In this document: positions 40,379 to 49,867 of the stretch, piece after piece
Layout of the letters: each line of letters opens with the position of its first letter
Numbering within the stretch: position 1 is the stretch's first letter
Assembly: GCF_017901175.1 (NCBI RefSeq)
Contig: NZ_CP072793.1
Span: 1,488,001-1,552,000 of the forward strand
Length of the DNA stretch: 64,000 bases
DNA from: Thiothrix unzii
Lineage (GTDB): Bacteria; Pseudomonadota; Gammaproteobacteria; Thiotrichales; Thiotrichaceae
Direction: 5' to 3'
Program-made: the position numbers and the translations under genes
Notes under the pieces: model-generated
Told to the model about the DNA's origin: nothing
Seen by the model: the letters and a program-made list of their open reading frames with translations, nothing else
Database searches by the model: none

Positions 40379-41309
40379 CCCCGACAGCGATCAATATCGC
40401 GCTCAATACGCCGATAAACCACGCTAAATCCATCCCGCCCGCGCCGCCGGGGTAAAGCATTTTGGGATTATCGGGTGTGGTGATTGGCATTCCGGCATAC
40501 GGTGGTGGCGCGTATTGCTGAATCCAGGGCGCGTAATTGGCAACGCGGGTGTAAATGCCGTATTTGCCGGGGCGGGCGCAACCATCACCTTGACTGACAA
40601 TGCCGACCTGACGATAAACCCCGTTTAAACGCACCATCAACGGGCCGCCGCTGTCGCCCACGCACGCATCTTTTCCGCCTTCCGGCAAGCCTGCGCACAG
40701 CATATTGCCTTGTATTTTGCCGCCGTAAGCGTTGGGGCGATTACACACTGCATTGTCCACAATTGGGATGCTGACTTGCTGTAAGGTGCGTGGGTAATTG
40801 GCGGGAATGCCGTCTTTGCCATTGGCTTGGCGTGCGCCCCAACCAACGACGGTGGCAGCCGTTCCGGGCGGTGGGTTATTGGCGTAAACCGGCATGGTCG
40901 CGCCTTCCAGCGGTGCGCTTAACATCAATAACGCTAGGTCGTTGATACCGCTGTGAGGGTTGTAATGCGGGTGAACCACAATGCGGCTCACATTCATATG
41001 CCGCCCTTTGGGGGAATCCAGACCGATTGCCCCGGAAAAAATCACCATATCGGGTGGGGTGTATTCATAGCTTAAGCCCGCTGCTTCCCCTTGCACACAA
41101 TGCGCAGCGGTTAACACCCACAGCGGGTGAATTAAATTGCCGCCGCACAGCACTTCACCCGTTGCGGTAGTTTTAATCGCTACCACCGAAGGCCAAGCAT
41201 TTTGCCCAGCGGGATTGCCCCCCACAATACGCATCATCCGATCTGTATTCGCACCCGCTACTTGCCATGGCAAAAGCAGGATAAAAATTATCCCCAATAC
41301 CTTATACAT
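40284..41309 (-). CDS. Trypsin-like (S1) protease with C-terminal membrane tail
   Basis: 341 residues. Signal peptide (cleavage near AGA/NT), then a mature-looking RIVGG N-terminus at 27-31 that implies zymogen cutting. Catalytic His70 (TAAHC), Asp124 (NDLALL) and Ser220 (GDSGGP) are present, with Asp214 in the S1 pocket giving Lys/Arg specificity. After the domain come PGGAGG (288-292), a membrane helix (294-312) and a basic cluster, resembling a GlyGly-CTERM sorting tail; 24 more residues follow. Such proteases are often type II secretion cargo in gammaproteobacteria. Confidence 0.88.
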   Translation of the reverse strand: MYKVLGIIFILLLPWQVAGANTDRMMRIVGGNPAGQNAWPSVVAIKTTATGEVLCGGNLIHPLWVLTAAHCVQGEAAGLSYEYTPPDMVIFSGAIGLDSPKGRHMNVSRIVVHPHYNPHSGINDLALLMLSAPLEGATMPVYANNPPPGTAATVVGWGARQANGKDGIPANYPRTLQQVSIPIVDNAVCNRPNAYGGKIQGNMLCAGLPEGGKDACVGDSGGPLMVRLNGVYRQVGIVSQGDGCARPGKYGIYTRVANYAPWIQQYAPPPYAGMPITTPDNPKMLYPGGAGGMDLAWFIGVLSAILIAVGVRMSVKRAKYCRVPPVYAADASPRKARTETR

Positions 41310-41394
41310 TCTGTGTCCCCTGTCACGTTATCATGTAGCCCACAACGTTCGACCACCAAAACCGGCGAATTACTGCATTTAATGGGAAAATTTT

Positions 41395-42261
41395 ATGAGT
41401 TTTATTTTAATCACCGGCAATGCCACGCTGGATATTGTCAATCGCGTCGCGCATTACCCGCACGAAGACGAAGAGCTGCGGGCGTTGGAACAATGGAGCG
41501 ATTTAGGAGGCAATGCGGCGACAATGGCGCGGGTATTAGCCGCACACCGTCACCGTTGCGATTGGGTTGGGGTTGTTGCCAATGACAGTGACGGCGATAA
41601 AATCCTTGCCACCTTAAAAGCCCACCAAGTCGGCGTTGAACACGCTGACTGTCAGGTGGGTGTGTCACCGGTGTCGTACATTACCGTCAATCAGCAAAAC
41701 GGTAGCCGCACGATTGTGCATTACCGCGATTTACCCGAATTAGCCGCCGAAGCTTTCATGGAAATCGAAGTGGAGCGTTACGACTGGTTGCACTTTGAAG
41801 GGCGTAATGTTGCCGCCTTGGGTGAAATGCTGCAATTCGCGCGTGAACGGGTGGTGGATCAACCGCTGTCACTGGAAATCGAAAAAGTGCGTGACGGGCT
41901 GGAAGAGCTGATTCCATTGGTGGATGTGGTGCTGTTTTCGCGTGCTTACGCGCAGGCACAAGGTTTTAAGGATGCAGTGAGTTTTTTGCAGGATCGTCAG
42001 GCAACCCACGGCGCGTTGTGGATGACCTGTACCTGGGGTGAGCAAGGTGCCTGGGCGATTGATCATGACGGTGCTATTTTTCACGAACCCGCGCTTGTCA
42101 CCCCCGTGGTCATGGATACCGTGGGGGCGGGTGATGTGTTTAATGCGGGTTTAGTCCACGCGCTGGCTACCGGGCAACCGTTGGAGCAAGCCCTGCAATA
42201 CGCGGTGCAATTAGCAGGGCGTAAAGTGCAGCAGCAGGGCTTCCAAAGTGTCGGGCTTTAA
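41395..42261 (+). CDS. PfkB-family sugar kinase (ketohexokinase-like)
   Basis: 288 residues. Ribokinase fold: GNATLDIV near the N-terminus, DLGGNAATMARVLA for sugar binding, and the signature DTVGAGDVFNAGLVHAL with the catalytic Asp near the C-terminus. The overall sequence resembles ketohexokinase-like members that phosphorylate fructose-type sugars, but the substrate cannot be told. Monocistronic; its stop overlaps the next convergent gene by 4 bp. Confidence 0.88.
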   Translation: MSFILITGNATLDIVNRVAHYPHEDEELRALEQWSDLGGNAATMARVLAAHRHRCDWVGVVANDSDGDKILATLKAHQVGVEHADCQVGVSPVSYITVNQQNGSRTIVHYRDLPELAAEAFMEIEVERYDWLHFEGRNVAALGEMLQFARERVVDQPLSLEIEKVRDGLEELIPLVDVVLFSRAYAQAQGFKDAVSFLQDRQATHGALWMTCTWGEQGAWAIDHDGAIFHEPALVTPVVMDTVGAGDVFNAGLVHALATGQPLEQALQYAVQLAGRKVQQQGFQSVGL

Positions 42262-43508
42262 GCCGCTTGCGCACTGACACCGACAATGCGCTCATGCAAA
42301 TGGCGATTGAGGCGGTGAATATCCGTATCCAGCCCGTAACTATCGCGCCATTCGTGACGGGGCGAAGTTGGCAAAATCGAACATTCATGGGTTTTGCCAC
42401 TCGCGGTCGTCACTGACAGCACCGTGACCGGCGCGTGGAAATAATGGCGATGCACATTGTCGGGCAATGCGGCTTTCAACGCTGGTAATTCGGGCAGGGT
42501 TTGCTCACTCAGGCGTACCTGGGTGAGTTGTGCATACGGGTAAAACTCGTACTGTTCCTGCAAAAACTGATCCATAACCCGGTCGTAATACCCGCAACCT
42601 AACAGCAAGCCACGCTCAGTCAGTACCCACAAATGCAGGTATTGCACCCGGAAAATATTGTCACCTTTGCGCCCGTGCGCGGCATTTTGCATCGCCATCA
42701 AGCCATTATTTGCACTATCCAACAGCAACGTATGGATTTGCTTATCCGCCTTGCCGTGCAGCGGTAGTTGTAAATGCCCCCAGCTTTCGGTGATAAAACC
42801 CTGCCAATGACGTTTGCTTAACACTTTATGGAGATCGTCTAATTCGTGCGGGCGTAATACCCGTTGCAAGGTGCGCCGGAATAATTGTGCAATGGCCTGC
42901 TGATAACATTGCTGCATGTGCTCCAACGTTGCGGCAGGCGGCAAGCTGGCAAGCTGGTGTTGCAAGGTTTCCTGTTGCTGATGCAAGGTTTTCATTTGTT
43001 CTAAATGCTGGATCAAATCTTGGCGGGCTTGGCGCGATTGACGTTCGCTACGCAGCCAATACCATGCCAGTGCGCCAATCGGAGCCAGCGGTAACAAAAA
43101 GTGCCCACGCATTACCAGCAATATAATGGTTAAAACGGCTGCAAATAATGCTGCCAGTCGCGGTGAAGTTGCGGTGCGGTACTGGTGTTTGAGCATTGCC
43201 AGTTGCTGATTTAACGCCAGCGCGTGTGATTCGTGCGGTAACTGGTGCGGATCAGGGGTGAAAAAAAACCGCCAACGTTGGCAGTGCGCTTCATTCATCT
43301 CAGGTGCGAGTAGTTCCGTTGCCGCGTGCTGCGGGCAGGTGTGATTGGTGAAAATCGGGTAATCCAGCAGCTCATTACCTAAACGTGGGTAATCCGCTTG
43401 GAATTGTTGGTGTTGTTGTTCACTTTCCTGACGTTGGTTGCATTGGGCGCGGAATTCACGCAGCATGTGTTGCGTCATTCCCAACGTTTGGTATTCATTG
43501 TTATTCAT
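42258..43508 (-). CDS. Membrane-anchored coiled-coil protein, unknown
   Basis: 416 residues with no signal peptide. One or two membrane helices near 118-148 (LAALFAAVLTIILLVMRGHFLL, LAPIGALAWYWL) separate a Gln/His-rich N-terminal part from a helical stretch (150-210), likely coiled coil (ARQDLIQHLEQMKTLHQQQ). A mixed alpha/beta C-terminal domain follows. I recognise no family. Sits between the sugar kinase and xerD without a shared operon. Confidence 0.65.
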   Translation of the reverse strand: MNNNEYQTLGMTQHMLREFRAQCNQRQESEQQHQQFQADYPRLGNELLDYPIFTNHTCPQHAATELLAPEMNEAHCQRWRFFFTPDPHQLPHESHALALNQQLAMLKHQYRTATSPRLAALFAAVLTIILLVMRGHFLLPLAPIGALAWYWLRSERQSRQARQDLIQHLEQMKTLHQQQETLQHQLASLPPAATLEHMQQCYQQAIAQLFRRTLQRVLRPHELDDLHKVLSKRHWQGFITESWGHLQLPLHGKADKQIHTLLLDSANNGLMAMQNAAHGRKGDNIFRVQYLHLWVLTERGLLLGCGYYDRVMDQFLQEQYEFYPYAQLTQVRLSEQTLPELPALKAALPDNVHRHYFHAPVTVLSVTTASGKTHECSILPTSPRHEWRDSYGLDTDIHRLNRHLHERIVGVSAQAA

Positions 43509-43571
43509 TGGTATAGCCCCTGTTGTATCGGCAAGGATCGTTTAAAATTCTAACTCTTTGGCACTAAGACC

Positions 43572-44510
43572 ATGACTTCTGTAAAAAAATCCCTACCCGC
43601 TATCATTCGCTTAACATGCCTTAATCAGGCATTAATTGATCGTTTTTTAGATGCCTTTTGGTCGGAACGGGGAGCAAGCCGCAATACCCTCGCCAGTTAT
43701 GAGCGCGATTTACGTTTGTTGTGTCATTGGCTGGGGGAGCAGGGCAGCACGCTGGAACACGCGACACGCGGGGATTTGCTCGAATATTTAGCGATTCGGG
43801 TACGTGATGGGGCAAAATCGACCTCTACGTCACGCTTGCTTTCCAGTATGCGGCGTTTTTACCGCTGGCAAGTGCGTGAAAATATGCGTAAAGATGACCC
43901 TTCCGCCCAGATTGAAATGCCGAAACAGGGGCGTTATTTACCTACCGTGCTGTCAGAAATCGAAGTTGATGCGTTATTAGCCGCGCCCGACAATACTCAA
44001 CCGCTGGGTTTGCGGGATCGGGCGATGTTGGAATTGCTCTACGCTACCGGCGTGCGGGTGTCGGAATTGGTGGGGATTCGCTTGCACGAAATATCCTTGT
44101 CAAACGGGGTAATCCGCATCACCGGCAAAGGCGGTAAAGAACGTCTCGTACCCTTGGGCGAAGAATCGCACGAGTGGATCACCGCGTATTTGCGCGAAGC
44201 CCGCCCGATCCTGATGCAAGGAAAACCGATTGATGAACACGTGTTTGTTACTGCACGTGGCGGCGGGATGACGCGCCAGATGTTCTGGGTACTGATTCAA
44301 CGTTATGCGTCGCAAGCGGGAATCGCCCGCTCGATTTCACCGCATACATTGCGCCATGCGTTTGCTACCCACTTGCTGAATCACGGCGCGGATTTGCGGG
44401 TGGTGCAAATGCTGCTGGGGCATACCGATTTGTCGACCACACAGATTTATACCCATGTGGCGCAGGCGCGGTTGCAGGATTTGCATCGGGAGCATCATCC
44501 GCGCGGGTAG
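43572..44510 (+). CDS. xerD: Site-specific tyrosine recombinase XerD
   Basis: 312 residues, about 15 longer at the N-terminus than E. coli XerD. N-terminal SAM-like domain (FWSERGASRNTLASYERDL). Catalytic domain with Arg in ATGVRVSELVGI, Lys in ITGKGGKERLVPL, HxxR in SPHTLRHAFATHLL, His in LLGHTDLSTTQ and Tyr in IYTHV. Resolves chromosome dimers at dif with XerC. XerC itself cannot be fully excluded. Confidence 0.9.
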   Translation: MTSVKKSLPAIIRLTCLNQALIDRFLDAFWSERGASRNTLASYERDLRLLCHWLGEQGSTLEHATRGDLLEYLAIRVRDGAKSTSTSRLLSSMRRFYRWQVRENMRKDDPSAQIEMPKQGRYLPTVLSEIEVDALLAAPDNTQPLGLRDRAMLELLYATGVRVSELVGIRLHEISLSNGVIRITGKGGKERLVPLGEESHEWITAYLREARPILMQGKPIDEHVFVTARGGGMTRQMFWVLIQRYASQAGIARSISPHTLRHAFATHLLNHGADLRVVQMLLGHTDLSTTQIYTHVAQARLQDLHREHHPRG

Positions 44511-44513
44511 GGG

Positions 44514-47500
44514 TTACCCAAACCCACCACCGCCCGGCGTGGCAATGGTCAGCACATCACCTGCGCTGACTTCCACCTGCGCAATCCCTTCCAGCGTTTG
44601 CAAGTAGCCATCGGCTCGTAATACACGATTCACGCCGCACTGCCCATTTCTGCCGCCCGCCATGCCATACGGCGCAACCTTGCGATGCCCCGACACAATG
44701 CTCACGGTCATCGGTTCCAGAAACCGGGTTTTGCGCACCACGCCATCGCCGCCGCGCTGTTTGCCCTTGCCGCCAGAATGTGGGCGAATGTGGAACGCTT
44801 CCAGCCGCACCGGAAAGCGCGTTTCGAGAATTTCGGGGTCGGTTAAGCGTGAATTGGTCATGTGGGTATGCACCGCACTCGCACCGTCCGCATTCGCGGT
44901 TGCCCCCGCACCGCCGCATAGGGTTTCGTAATACTGGTGTTGTGCATTGCCCCACGTTACGTTGTTCATTGTGCCTTGAGCCGCGCCCATCATGCCGAGT
45001 GCGCCAAACAGCGCGTCGACCACGTATTGCGAGGTTTCCACATTGCCCGCTACCACGGCAGCGGGGTATTGCGGGTTCAACATCGAGCCGGGGGGAATGA
45101 TAATGTGCAACGGTTTCAAACAACCTTCGTTGAGCGGAATATTGTCTTGCACCAGACAGCGGAATACGTACAGCACCGCCGCGCGGGTAATCGCGGTCGG
45201 TGCGTTGAGGTTGCCGGGGTGTTGATGGCTGGTTCCGGTGAAATCCAGCGTGGCGGAACGGTTGGCTGCATCCACGGTAATTTGCACGCAAATCCGGCTG
45301 CCATCGTCCATGTCATACTGGAAACTGCCATCTTTGAGATTGCCAATCACCCGCCGCACCGAGGCTTCCGCATTGTCCTGCACATGGCGCATGTAGGCTT
45401 GCACCGTCGCCAACCCCATTTGCGCAATCATGCGGGTGAGTTCGGTTTCGCCACGGGTACACGCCGCAAGTTGCGCCTTCAAATCGGCGATGTTGTAGTC
45501 GATATTCCGTGCCGGATACGCGCCGGAAGCCAGCAATGCACGGATTTCAGTTTCGCGGAAATGCCCACGCTCCACCAGTTTGACGTTGGTGAGGAGGATG
45601 CCTTCTTCGTCAATCGTGCGACTTTGTGGCGGAATCGAGCCGGGGGTAATGCCGCCCACATCCGCATGGTGCCCACGGGTGGCGACGTAGAAAATGATGG
45701 TGTTGCCACTTGCTTCAAACACGGGTTTGACGACGGTGATGTCGGGCAAGTGCGTGCCGCCGTGATAGGGGTCGTTGAGGACGTAGGCATCGCCCGCTTG
45801 CATTTGCCCTAAGTTAGCACTGATTACGGCTTTGATGCTTTCGCTCATGCTGCCCAAGTGAACCGGCATGTGCGGCGCGTTTGCCACCAGATTGCCGGAG
45901 GGGTCGAAGATCGCGCAGGAAAAGTCTAGGCGTTCCTTGATGTTTACTGATACTGCCGTTTGTTCTAGCACGAAGCCCATTTGTTCGGCGATGGACATGA
46001 AGAGGTTGTTGAAGATTTCTAGGCGGATTGGGTTGGGGGAATTACCCCCCATCCCCGACCCTTCCCCCGCAAGGGGGGCAGGGAGTGAAGAGGAGGAGGG
46101 GAGAGAGAACATCTCAAGATTGCCAAGTTCGGTTAGTTGAACTGTCCAATTAGGTTCAACTACCACCGTCCCGGTACTTTCCAGAATTACCGCTGGCCCT
46201 GTAATTATTTGCCCAACACACAAATGATCCCGTTGATAAAACGGCGTATCCTGCCATTCCCCACGCATAAATACTTGATGCGAAGTGATGTGCTCTTCGC
46301 TCCCTGCCCCCCTTGCGGGGGAAGGGTCGGGGATGGGGGGAAGTCGGGCTTCAGCCCGACCCGCAGCAATCCCCTCCACCTCAACACTAGCAACAACAAC
46401 CGCTTTTTCCGCCGCAGTAAACCCAAACCGCTGCCGATGCACCCCCTCAAACGCAGCCCGAATCCCCGCCGCATCCTCACCAACCCACGCCAGCAGCAAA
46501 CTCGAATCCGATCCCGCATAACGGCAATGCAGCCGCGTTTCATGCCGTATGTGCACCGTGCTGACACCTTGGCTACGAATATGCGCCGTCGTTTCCGCCA
46601 CCAATTCCGCCTGTTGTTGCTGCAACCCAACCAGCAGCGCATCATCTAACACCGCTTCCACACTGCGCGTCACAATATGGCGCACATCCGCCAACCCCAT
46701 GCCATAAGCCGACAACACGCCCGCAAACGGATGCAAAAACACCTTGCGCATTCCCAACGCTTCCGCCACCAGACACGCATGTTGCCCACTCGCCCCGCCA
46801 AAGCAGCACAGCGCGTATTCGCTCACGTCATAGCCGCGCTGCACCGAAATCTTTTTGATCGCGTTTGCCATGTTTTCGACGGCAACGCTGATGAAACCTT
46901 CGGCGACTTGTTCGGGAGTGAGGCTTCGACTGCGCTCAGCCAGCATGGTGAATTTTTTTCGCACTACCGCCACATCCAGCGGCTCATTGCCTTCGCGCCC
47001 GAAGATGTGCGGGAAATAATCTGCCTGCAACTTGCCCAGCAACACATTGCAATCGGTAATGGTCAATTCGCCACCGCGCCGATACGCCGCTGGCCCCGGA
47101 TTTGCTCCAGCAGAATCGGGACCAACGCGGAAACGTTGCCCATCGAAATGCAGGATGGAGCCACCACCCGCAGCGACAGTATGGATCAGCATCATTGGCG
47201 CACGAATCCGCGCCCCGGCAATGTGGCTTTCCAGCGTGCGTTCGTATTCGCCCGCAAAGTGGCACACATCGGTAGACGTGCCGCCCATGTCAAAGCCTAT
47301 CAATTTGTCGAAACCCGCAGCCTGCGCGGTTTGCACCATGCCGACCACGCCACCCGCAGGCCCCGACAGGATCGCATCCTTGCCCGCAAAGTGATCCGCG
47401 TGCGTCAAACCGCCGTTGGATTGCATGAAAAACAGTTTCGTCTCCGGCAATTCCCGCGCCACTTGCTCGACATAACGGCGCAACACCGGGGAGAGGTACG

Positions 47501-48140
47501 CATCCACCACCGTGGTATCGCCGCGCCCGACGAATTTGATCAGCGGGCTAACCGCGTGGCTGGTGGAAATCTGGGTGAAACCGATTTCGCGGGCAATCGC
47601 TGCTACCAACGTTTCGTGCTGCGGGTAGCGGTAGGCGTGCATGAACAAAATCGCCACCGAACGCAAACCCTTGGCGTAAGCGGCTTGCAGGTCAGGGCGG
47701 ATTTGCTCCGCATCCGGTGCTTGCAAGATTTCACCGTTGGCAGAGATGCGTTCGTCGATTTCCAGCGCGTCGGTGTAGAGCATTTGCGGCAATTCGATGT
47801 CGAGCGCGAATAGGTGGGGGCGTTGCTGATAGCCAATCCGCAAGGCATCACCGAAACCGCGCGTTGTCACCAGCAGCACCGGTTCGCCTTGGTGTTCCAG
47901 CAGGGCGTTGGTGGCAACGGTTGTACCCATGCGCACCGTGTCGATTTGTTCGGTGGGGATTGCTTGCCCAGCCTCCAGCCCCAGCAAATCGCGAATGCCT
48001 TGAATCGCTGCATCGGGGTAGCGTTCCGGGTTTTCGGATAGCAGCTTGTGGGGGCGTAATGTGCCGTCCGGGGTTTGCGCCACGATGTCGGTGAATGTGC
48101 CGCCACGGTCGATCCAGAATTGCCAGCGGGCTTGGGTCAT
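44514..48140 (-). CDS. Fused hydantoinase/5-oxoprolinase with two in-frame repeat inserts
   Basis: 1208 residues from ATG 48140 (GGAG before it). HyuA half (1 to about 690) begins [19 protein letters not shown], with [27 protein letters not shown] and [16 protein letters not shown]. The HyuB half (about 715-1208) has [38 protein letters not shown] and [17 protein letters not shown]. The fusion is the eukaryote-like 5-oxoprolinase layout; the true substrate may be oxoproline or another cyclic amide. Two 41-nt palindromic repeats lie in the linkers, one coding [14 protein letters not shown] and the other [14 protein letters not shown]. Confidence 0.93.
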   Translation of the reverse strand: MTQARWQFWIDRGGTFTDIVAQTPDGTLRPHKLLSENPERYPDAAIQGIRDLLGLEAGQAIPTEQIDTVRMGTTVATNALLEHQGEPVLLVTTRGFGDALRIGYQQRPHLFALDIELPQMLYTDALEIDERISANGEILQAPDAEQIRPDLQAAYAKGLRSVAILFMHAYRYPQHETLVAAIAREIGFTQISTSHAVSPLIKFVGRGDTTVVDAYLSPVLRRYVEQVARELPETKLFFMQSNGGLTHADHFAGKDAILSGPAGGVVGMVQTAQAAGFDKLIGFDMGGTSTDVCHFAGEYERTLESHIAGARIRAPMMLIHTVAAGGGSILHFDGQRFRVGPDSAGANPGPAAYRRGGELTITDCNVLLGKLQADYFPHIFGREGNEPLDVAVVRKKFTMLAERSRSLTPEQVAEGFISVAVENMANAIKKISVQRGYDVSEYALCCFGGASGQHACLVAEALGMRKVFLHPFAGVLSAYGMGLADVRHIVTRSVEAVLDDALLVGLQQQQAELVAETTAHIRSQGVSTVHIRHETRLHCRYAGSDSSLLLAWVGEDAAGIRAAFEGVHRQRFGFTAAEKAVVVASVEVEGIAAGRAEARLPPIPDPSPARGAGSEEHITSHQVFMRGEWQDTPFYQRDHLCVGQIITGPAVILESTGTVVVEPNWTVQLTELGNLEMFSLPSSSSLPAPLAGEGSGMGGNSPNPIRLEIFNNLFMSIAEQMGFVLEQTAVSVNIKERLDFSCAIFDPSGNLVANAPHMPVHLGSMSESIKAVISANLGQMQAGDAYVLNDPYHGGTHLPDITVVKPVFEASGNTIIFYVATRGHHADVGGITPGSIPPQSRTIDEEGILLTNVKLVERGHFRETEIRALLASGAYPARNIDYNIADLKAQLAACTRGETELTRMIAQMGLATVQAYMRHVQDNAEASVRRVIGNLKDGSFQYDMDDGSRICVQITVDAANRSATLDFTGTSHQHPGNLNAPTAITRAAVLYVFRCLVQDNIPLNEGCLKPLHIIIPPGSMLNPQYPAAVVAGNVETSQYVVDALFGALGMMGAAQGTMNNVTWGNAQHQYYETLCGGAGATANADGASAVHTHMTNSRLTDPEILETRFPVRLEAFHIRPHSGGKGKQRGGDGVVRKTRFLEPMTVSIVSGHRKVAPYGMAGGRNGQCGVNRVLRADGYLQTLEGIAQVEVSAGDVLTIATPGGGGFG
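46045..46085 (+). repeat. In-frame palindromic repeat copy B, in hydantoinase gene
   Basis: 41-nt element identical to the inverse of copy C at 46300-46340 and two bases different from copy A in mutS. On the coding strand it reads [14 protein letters not shown] in the linker between the HyuA and HyuB halves. Confidence 0.85.
46300..46340 (-). repeat. In-frame palindromic repeat copy C, in hydantoinase gene
   Basis: Exact reverse complement of copy B, 214 bp away. In this orientation the same DNA encodes [14 protein letters not shown] near the end of the HyuA half. The frame stays open. Confidence 0.85.
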
Positions 48141-48275
48141 GGGGATGCTCCGTCGAGATTGGGATGGGGGATTATAGTCGGATGTCGGGTTGAAGTCCGG
48201 CGGTTGTGGGTTTCTAGTTAGGTGGAATTCTGCTATTAATCCATCAGGAATTTTTCACAGGAATTGTTGCGTCTT

Positions 48276-49559
48276 ATGTCTCAAGTACCACAGGTTTTTA
48301 TCAGCTACGCCCGAGATGGCGGTGTCAGTGAACAGACGGCGACTGCGTTGCATGAACAACTGGTGCAAGCGGGGATTGCGGCTTTCCGCGATGTGGAAAA
48401 TATTGATCCCGGTAGCCATTGGGCAGCGGTGATTGAGCAACAGATTTTAGCCAGCCATTTGATGGTGGTGGTGGTGTCTAAACCTGCGCTTGACCCGCAG
48501 CGTTGGGTAATGCGTGAATGTTTGTTTGCTGCCAATAAAAGAATTCCGATTATTCCTCTGTTGGTGGAGCAGGTGGAACTGCCTTTGTGGTTGACGCATA
48601 TTAATGCCTTGGATTTTACGCAAACTCAGCATTGGGGGCGTTTATTGCTTGCGGTTGGCAAATACATTGCTGTCGAGCCAGTGATAGAAGCAGTCCCACT
48701 CGCGCAAGTCGTACCAAAACCACGGCAACTTTCAGAAGCTGAACGCTTGTTGCAAGAGTTGCAAAACCCGCAGGTATTGCCACCACGCCGTTTTGAGATC
48801 GGTAATCGCCTGAATATTATTGGTGATCCACGTCCCGGTGTGGGTCTTGATGCCAACGGTTTGCCCGACATCGACTGGGTGAAAATTCCCGTTGGTGAGT
48901 TTATTTATCAGGATAGCCAACGTTTGTGGTTAGGTGATTATCAGATGAGCCGTTATCCTGTTACTAATCAGCAATTTCAGGCATTTGAGAAGGCTGGTGG
49001 CTATAACACTGATAAATGGTGGGAAGGGCTGCAAAAGCCTGATTCCCTGCCAAGCCATCGTTGGATAGATGGCAATCGCCCGGTAGAAAATGTGGACTGG
49101 TATGAATCCATCGCCTTCTGTCGCTGGCTATCTGCAAAAACAGGTCAAGAAATCCGCTTGCCAACAGAACAGGAATGGGAAAAAGCAGCACGGGGCACGG
49201 ATGGTCGGGAATACCAGTGGGAAGGAAGTTACAAAACGGGTTATGCCAATATTGATGAAACATGGAAAAAAGACGGCGACTTTTACCTGCGAGAAACGTC
49301 TGCCGTTGGTATTTACCCTCAAGGTCAGTCGCCCTACGGTTTGATGGATATGTCCGGGAACGTCTGGGAATGGTGTCTCAACAAGTACGAAGAACCTTCA
49401 ATGATTACCCCTGATCTTTCCGGCGGTGTTCGTGTGGTTCGGGGCGGCTCGTGGAACTACCTTACTGAGCTTTGCCGCTCTTCTTTTCGCAGTCGTGGGA
49501 ATCCAGTCTATCGTCTCGACTCTCAGGGTTTTCGGTTGTTGTGTTGTTTCCCCTATTGA
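48276..49559 (+). CDS. TIR - FGE/C-type lectin fold protein, likely DGR variable protein
   Basis: 427 residues from ATG 48276; a TTG at 48264 also lies in frame but is too close to the AGGAA at 48259. Residues 1-130 are a TIR domain (QVFISYARDGGVSEQTA, AFRDVENIDPGSHW, VVSKPALDPQRWVMRE). From about 195 the C-terminal part is an FGE-sulfatase domain (WVKIPVGEFI, MSRYPVTNQQF, RLPTEQEWEKAARG, GLMDMSGNVWEWC). The final 42 residues start RVVRGGSWNY and end GFRLLCCFPY. This is the layout of C-type lectin variable proteins whose 3' end is rewritten by a DGR. No signal peptide, so cytoplasmic; TIR would be the effector and FGE the binding part. Confidence 0.88.
   Translation: MSQVPQVFISYARDGGVSEQTATALHEQLVQAGIAAFRDVENIDPGSHWAAVIEQQILASHLMVVVVSKPALDPQRWVMRECLFAANKRIPIIPLLVEQVELPLWLTHINALDFTQTQHWGRLLLAVGKYIAVEPVIEAVPLAQVVPKPRQLSEAERLLQELQNPQVLPPRRFEIGNRLNIIGDPRPGVGLDANGLPDIDWVKIPVGEFIYQDSQRLWLGDYQMSRYPVTNQQFQAFEKAGGYNTDKWWEGLQKPDSLPSHRWIDGNRPVENVDWYESIAFCRWLSAKTGQEIRLPTEQEWEKAARGTDGREYQWEGSYKTGYANIDETWKKDGDFYLRETSAVGIYPQGQSPYGLMDMSGNVWEWCLNKYEEPSMITPDLSGGVRVVRGGSWNYLTELCRSSFRSRGNPVYRLDSQGFRLLCCFPY
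49431..49556 (+). other. Putative DGR variable region (VR) at 3' end of TIR-FGE gene
   Basis: Fixed codons (RVVRGGSW, CRS, GFR) alternate with codons TAC, CTT, ACT, CTT, TCT, TTT, AGT, CGT, GTC, TAT, CTC, GAC and TCT, nearly all ending in C or T. That is what adenine-directed rewriting of AAY codons in a template repeat would leave. No matching A-rich template is seen in the window. Confidence 0.65.
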
Positions 49560-49587
49560 ACACTGATTTACTGGTCACTGAACCCCT

Positions 49588-49618
49588 GTCAGCCGCTACG
49601 CGGCTGACGATTTTTTTT
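49588..49618 (+). terminator. Hairpin with T-run after TIR-FGE gene
   Basis: GTCAGCCGC (49588-49596), loop TAC, GCGGCTGAC (49600-49608), then GA and T8. A strong intrinsic terminator for the TIR-FGE gene. Its place 28 bp after the stop also resembles the cruciform found downstream of DGR variable regions. Confidence 0.8.
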
Positions 49619-49824
49619 CACCACTTGAACTGCTTTAGCATGTGCTTTCTTAGTCCCCATGAATCGGCATAACGGACGTGGTTGGTCCAGCCTTGTACGC
49701 TGGCATCGAATTCGGCGAAGCTGATGTTGCCTTGTCGCCAATCAGCAAACCGTTTGCCCAGCGGTCTTGTCGCTTCAACTACTTTGCGGGATTTCAAACG
49801 CCGATGTGTCGGGTATATTGGGTG
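49618..49824 (-). pseudogene. C-terminal remnant of a DGR/retron-type reverse transcriptase
   Basis: About 69 residues on the minus strand end in a stop at 49618: [18 protein letters not shown], then [20 protein letters not shown] and [20 protein letters not shown]. This matches the maturase-like C-terminal end of DGR and related reverse transcriptases, with the typical SVQGWxxHxxxADxxxLR pattern. The catalytic palm (YxDD) is absent: immediately upstream the sequence turns into a palindromic repeat pair (49868-49990). The gene is therefore truncated at the 5' side, and it faces the TIR-FGE gene. Confidence 0.75.
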
Positions 49825-49867
49825 TGAACAAAAATGTGGTTTTGTTCGATTACTGCACTCCGAACTT

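Noticed and set aside
46677-47813. Open frame of 378 codons antisense to the hydantoinase gene
   Set aside because: Shadow of a well-supported gene; rich in His and Arg as expected of such shadows.
49618-49824. Group II intron as source of the RT remnant
   Set aside because: No intron domain V/VI structure is visible beside it, and the neighbouring variable-region-like gene favours a DGR origin. Not fully excluded.
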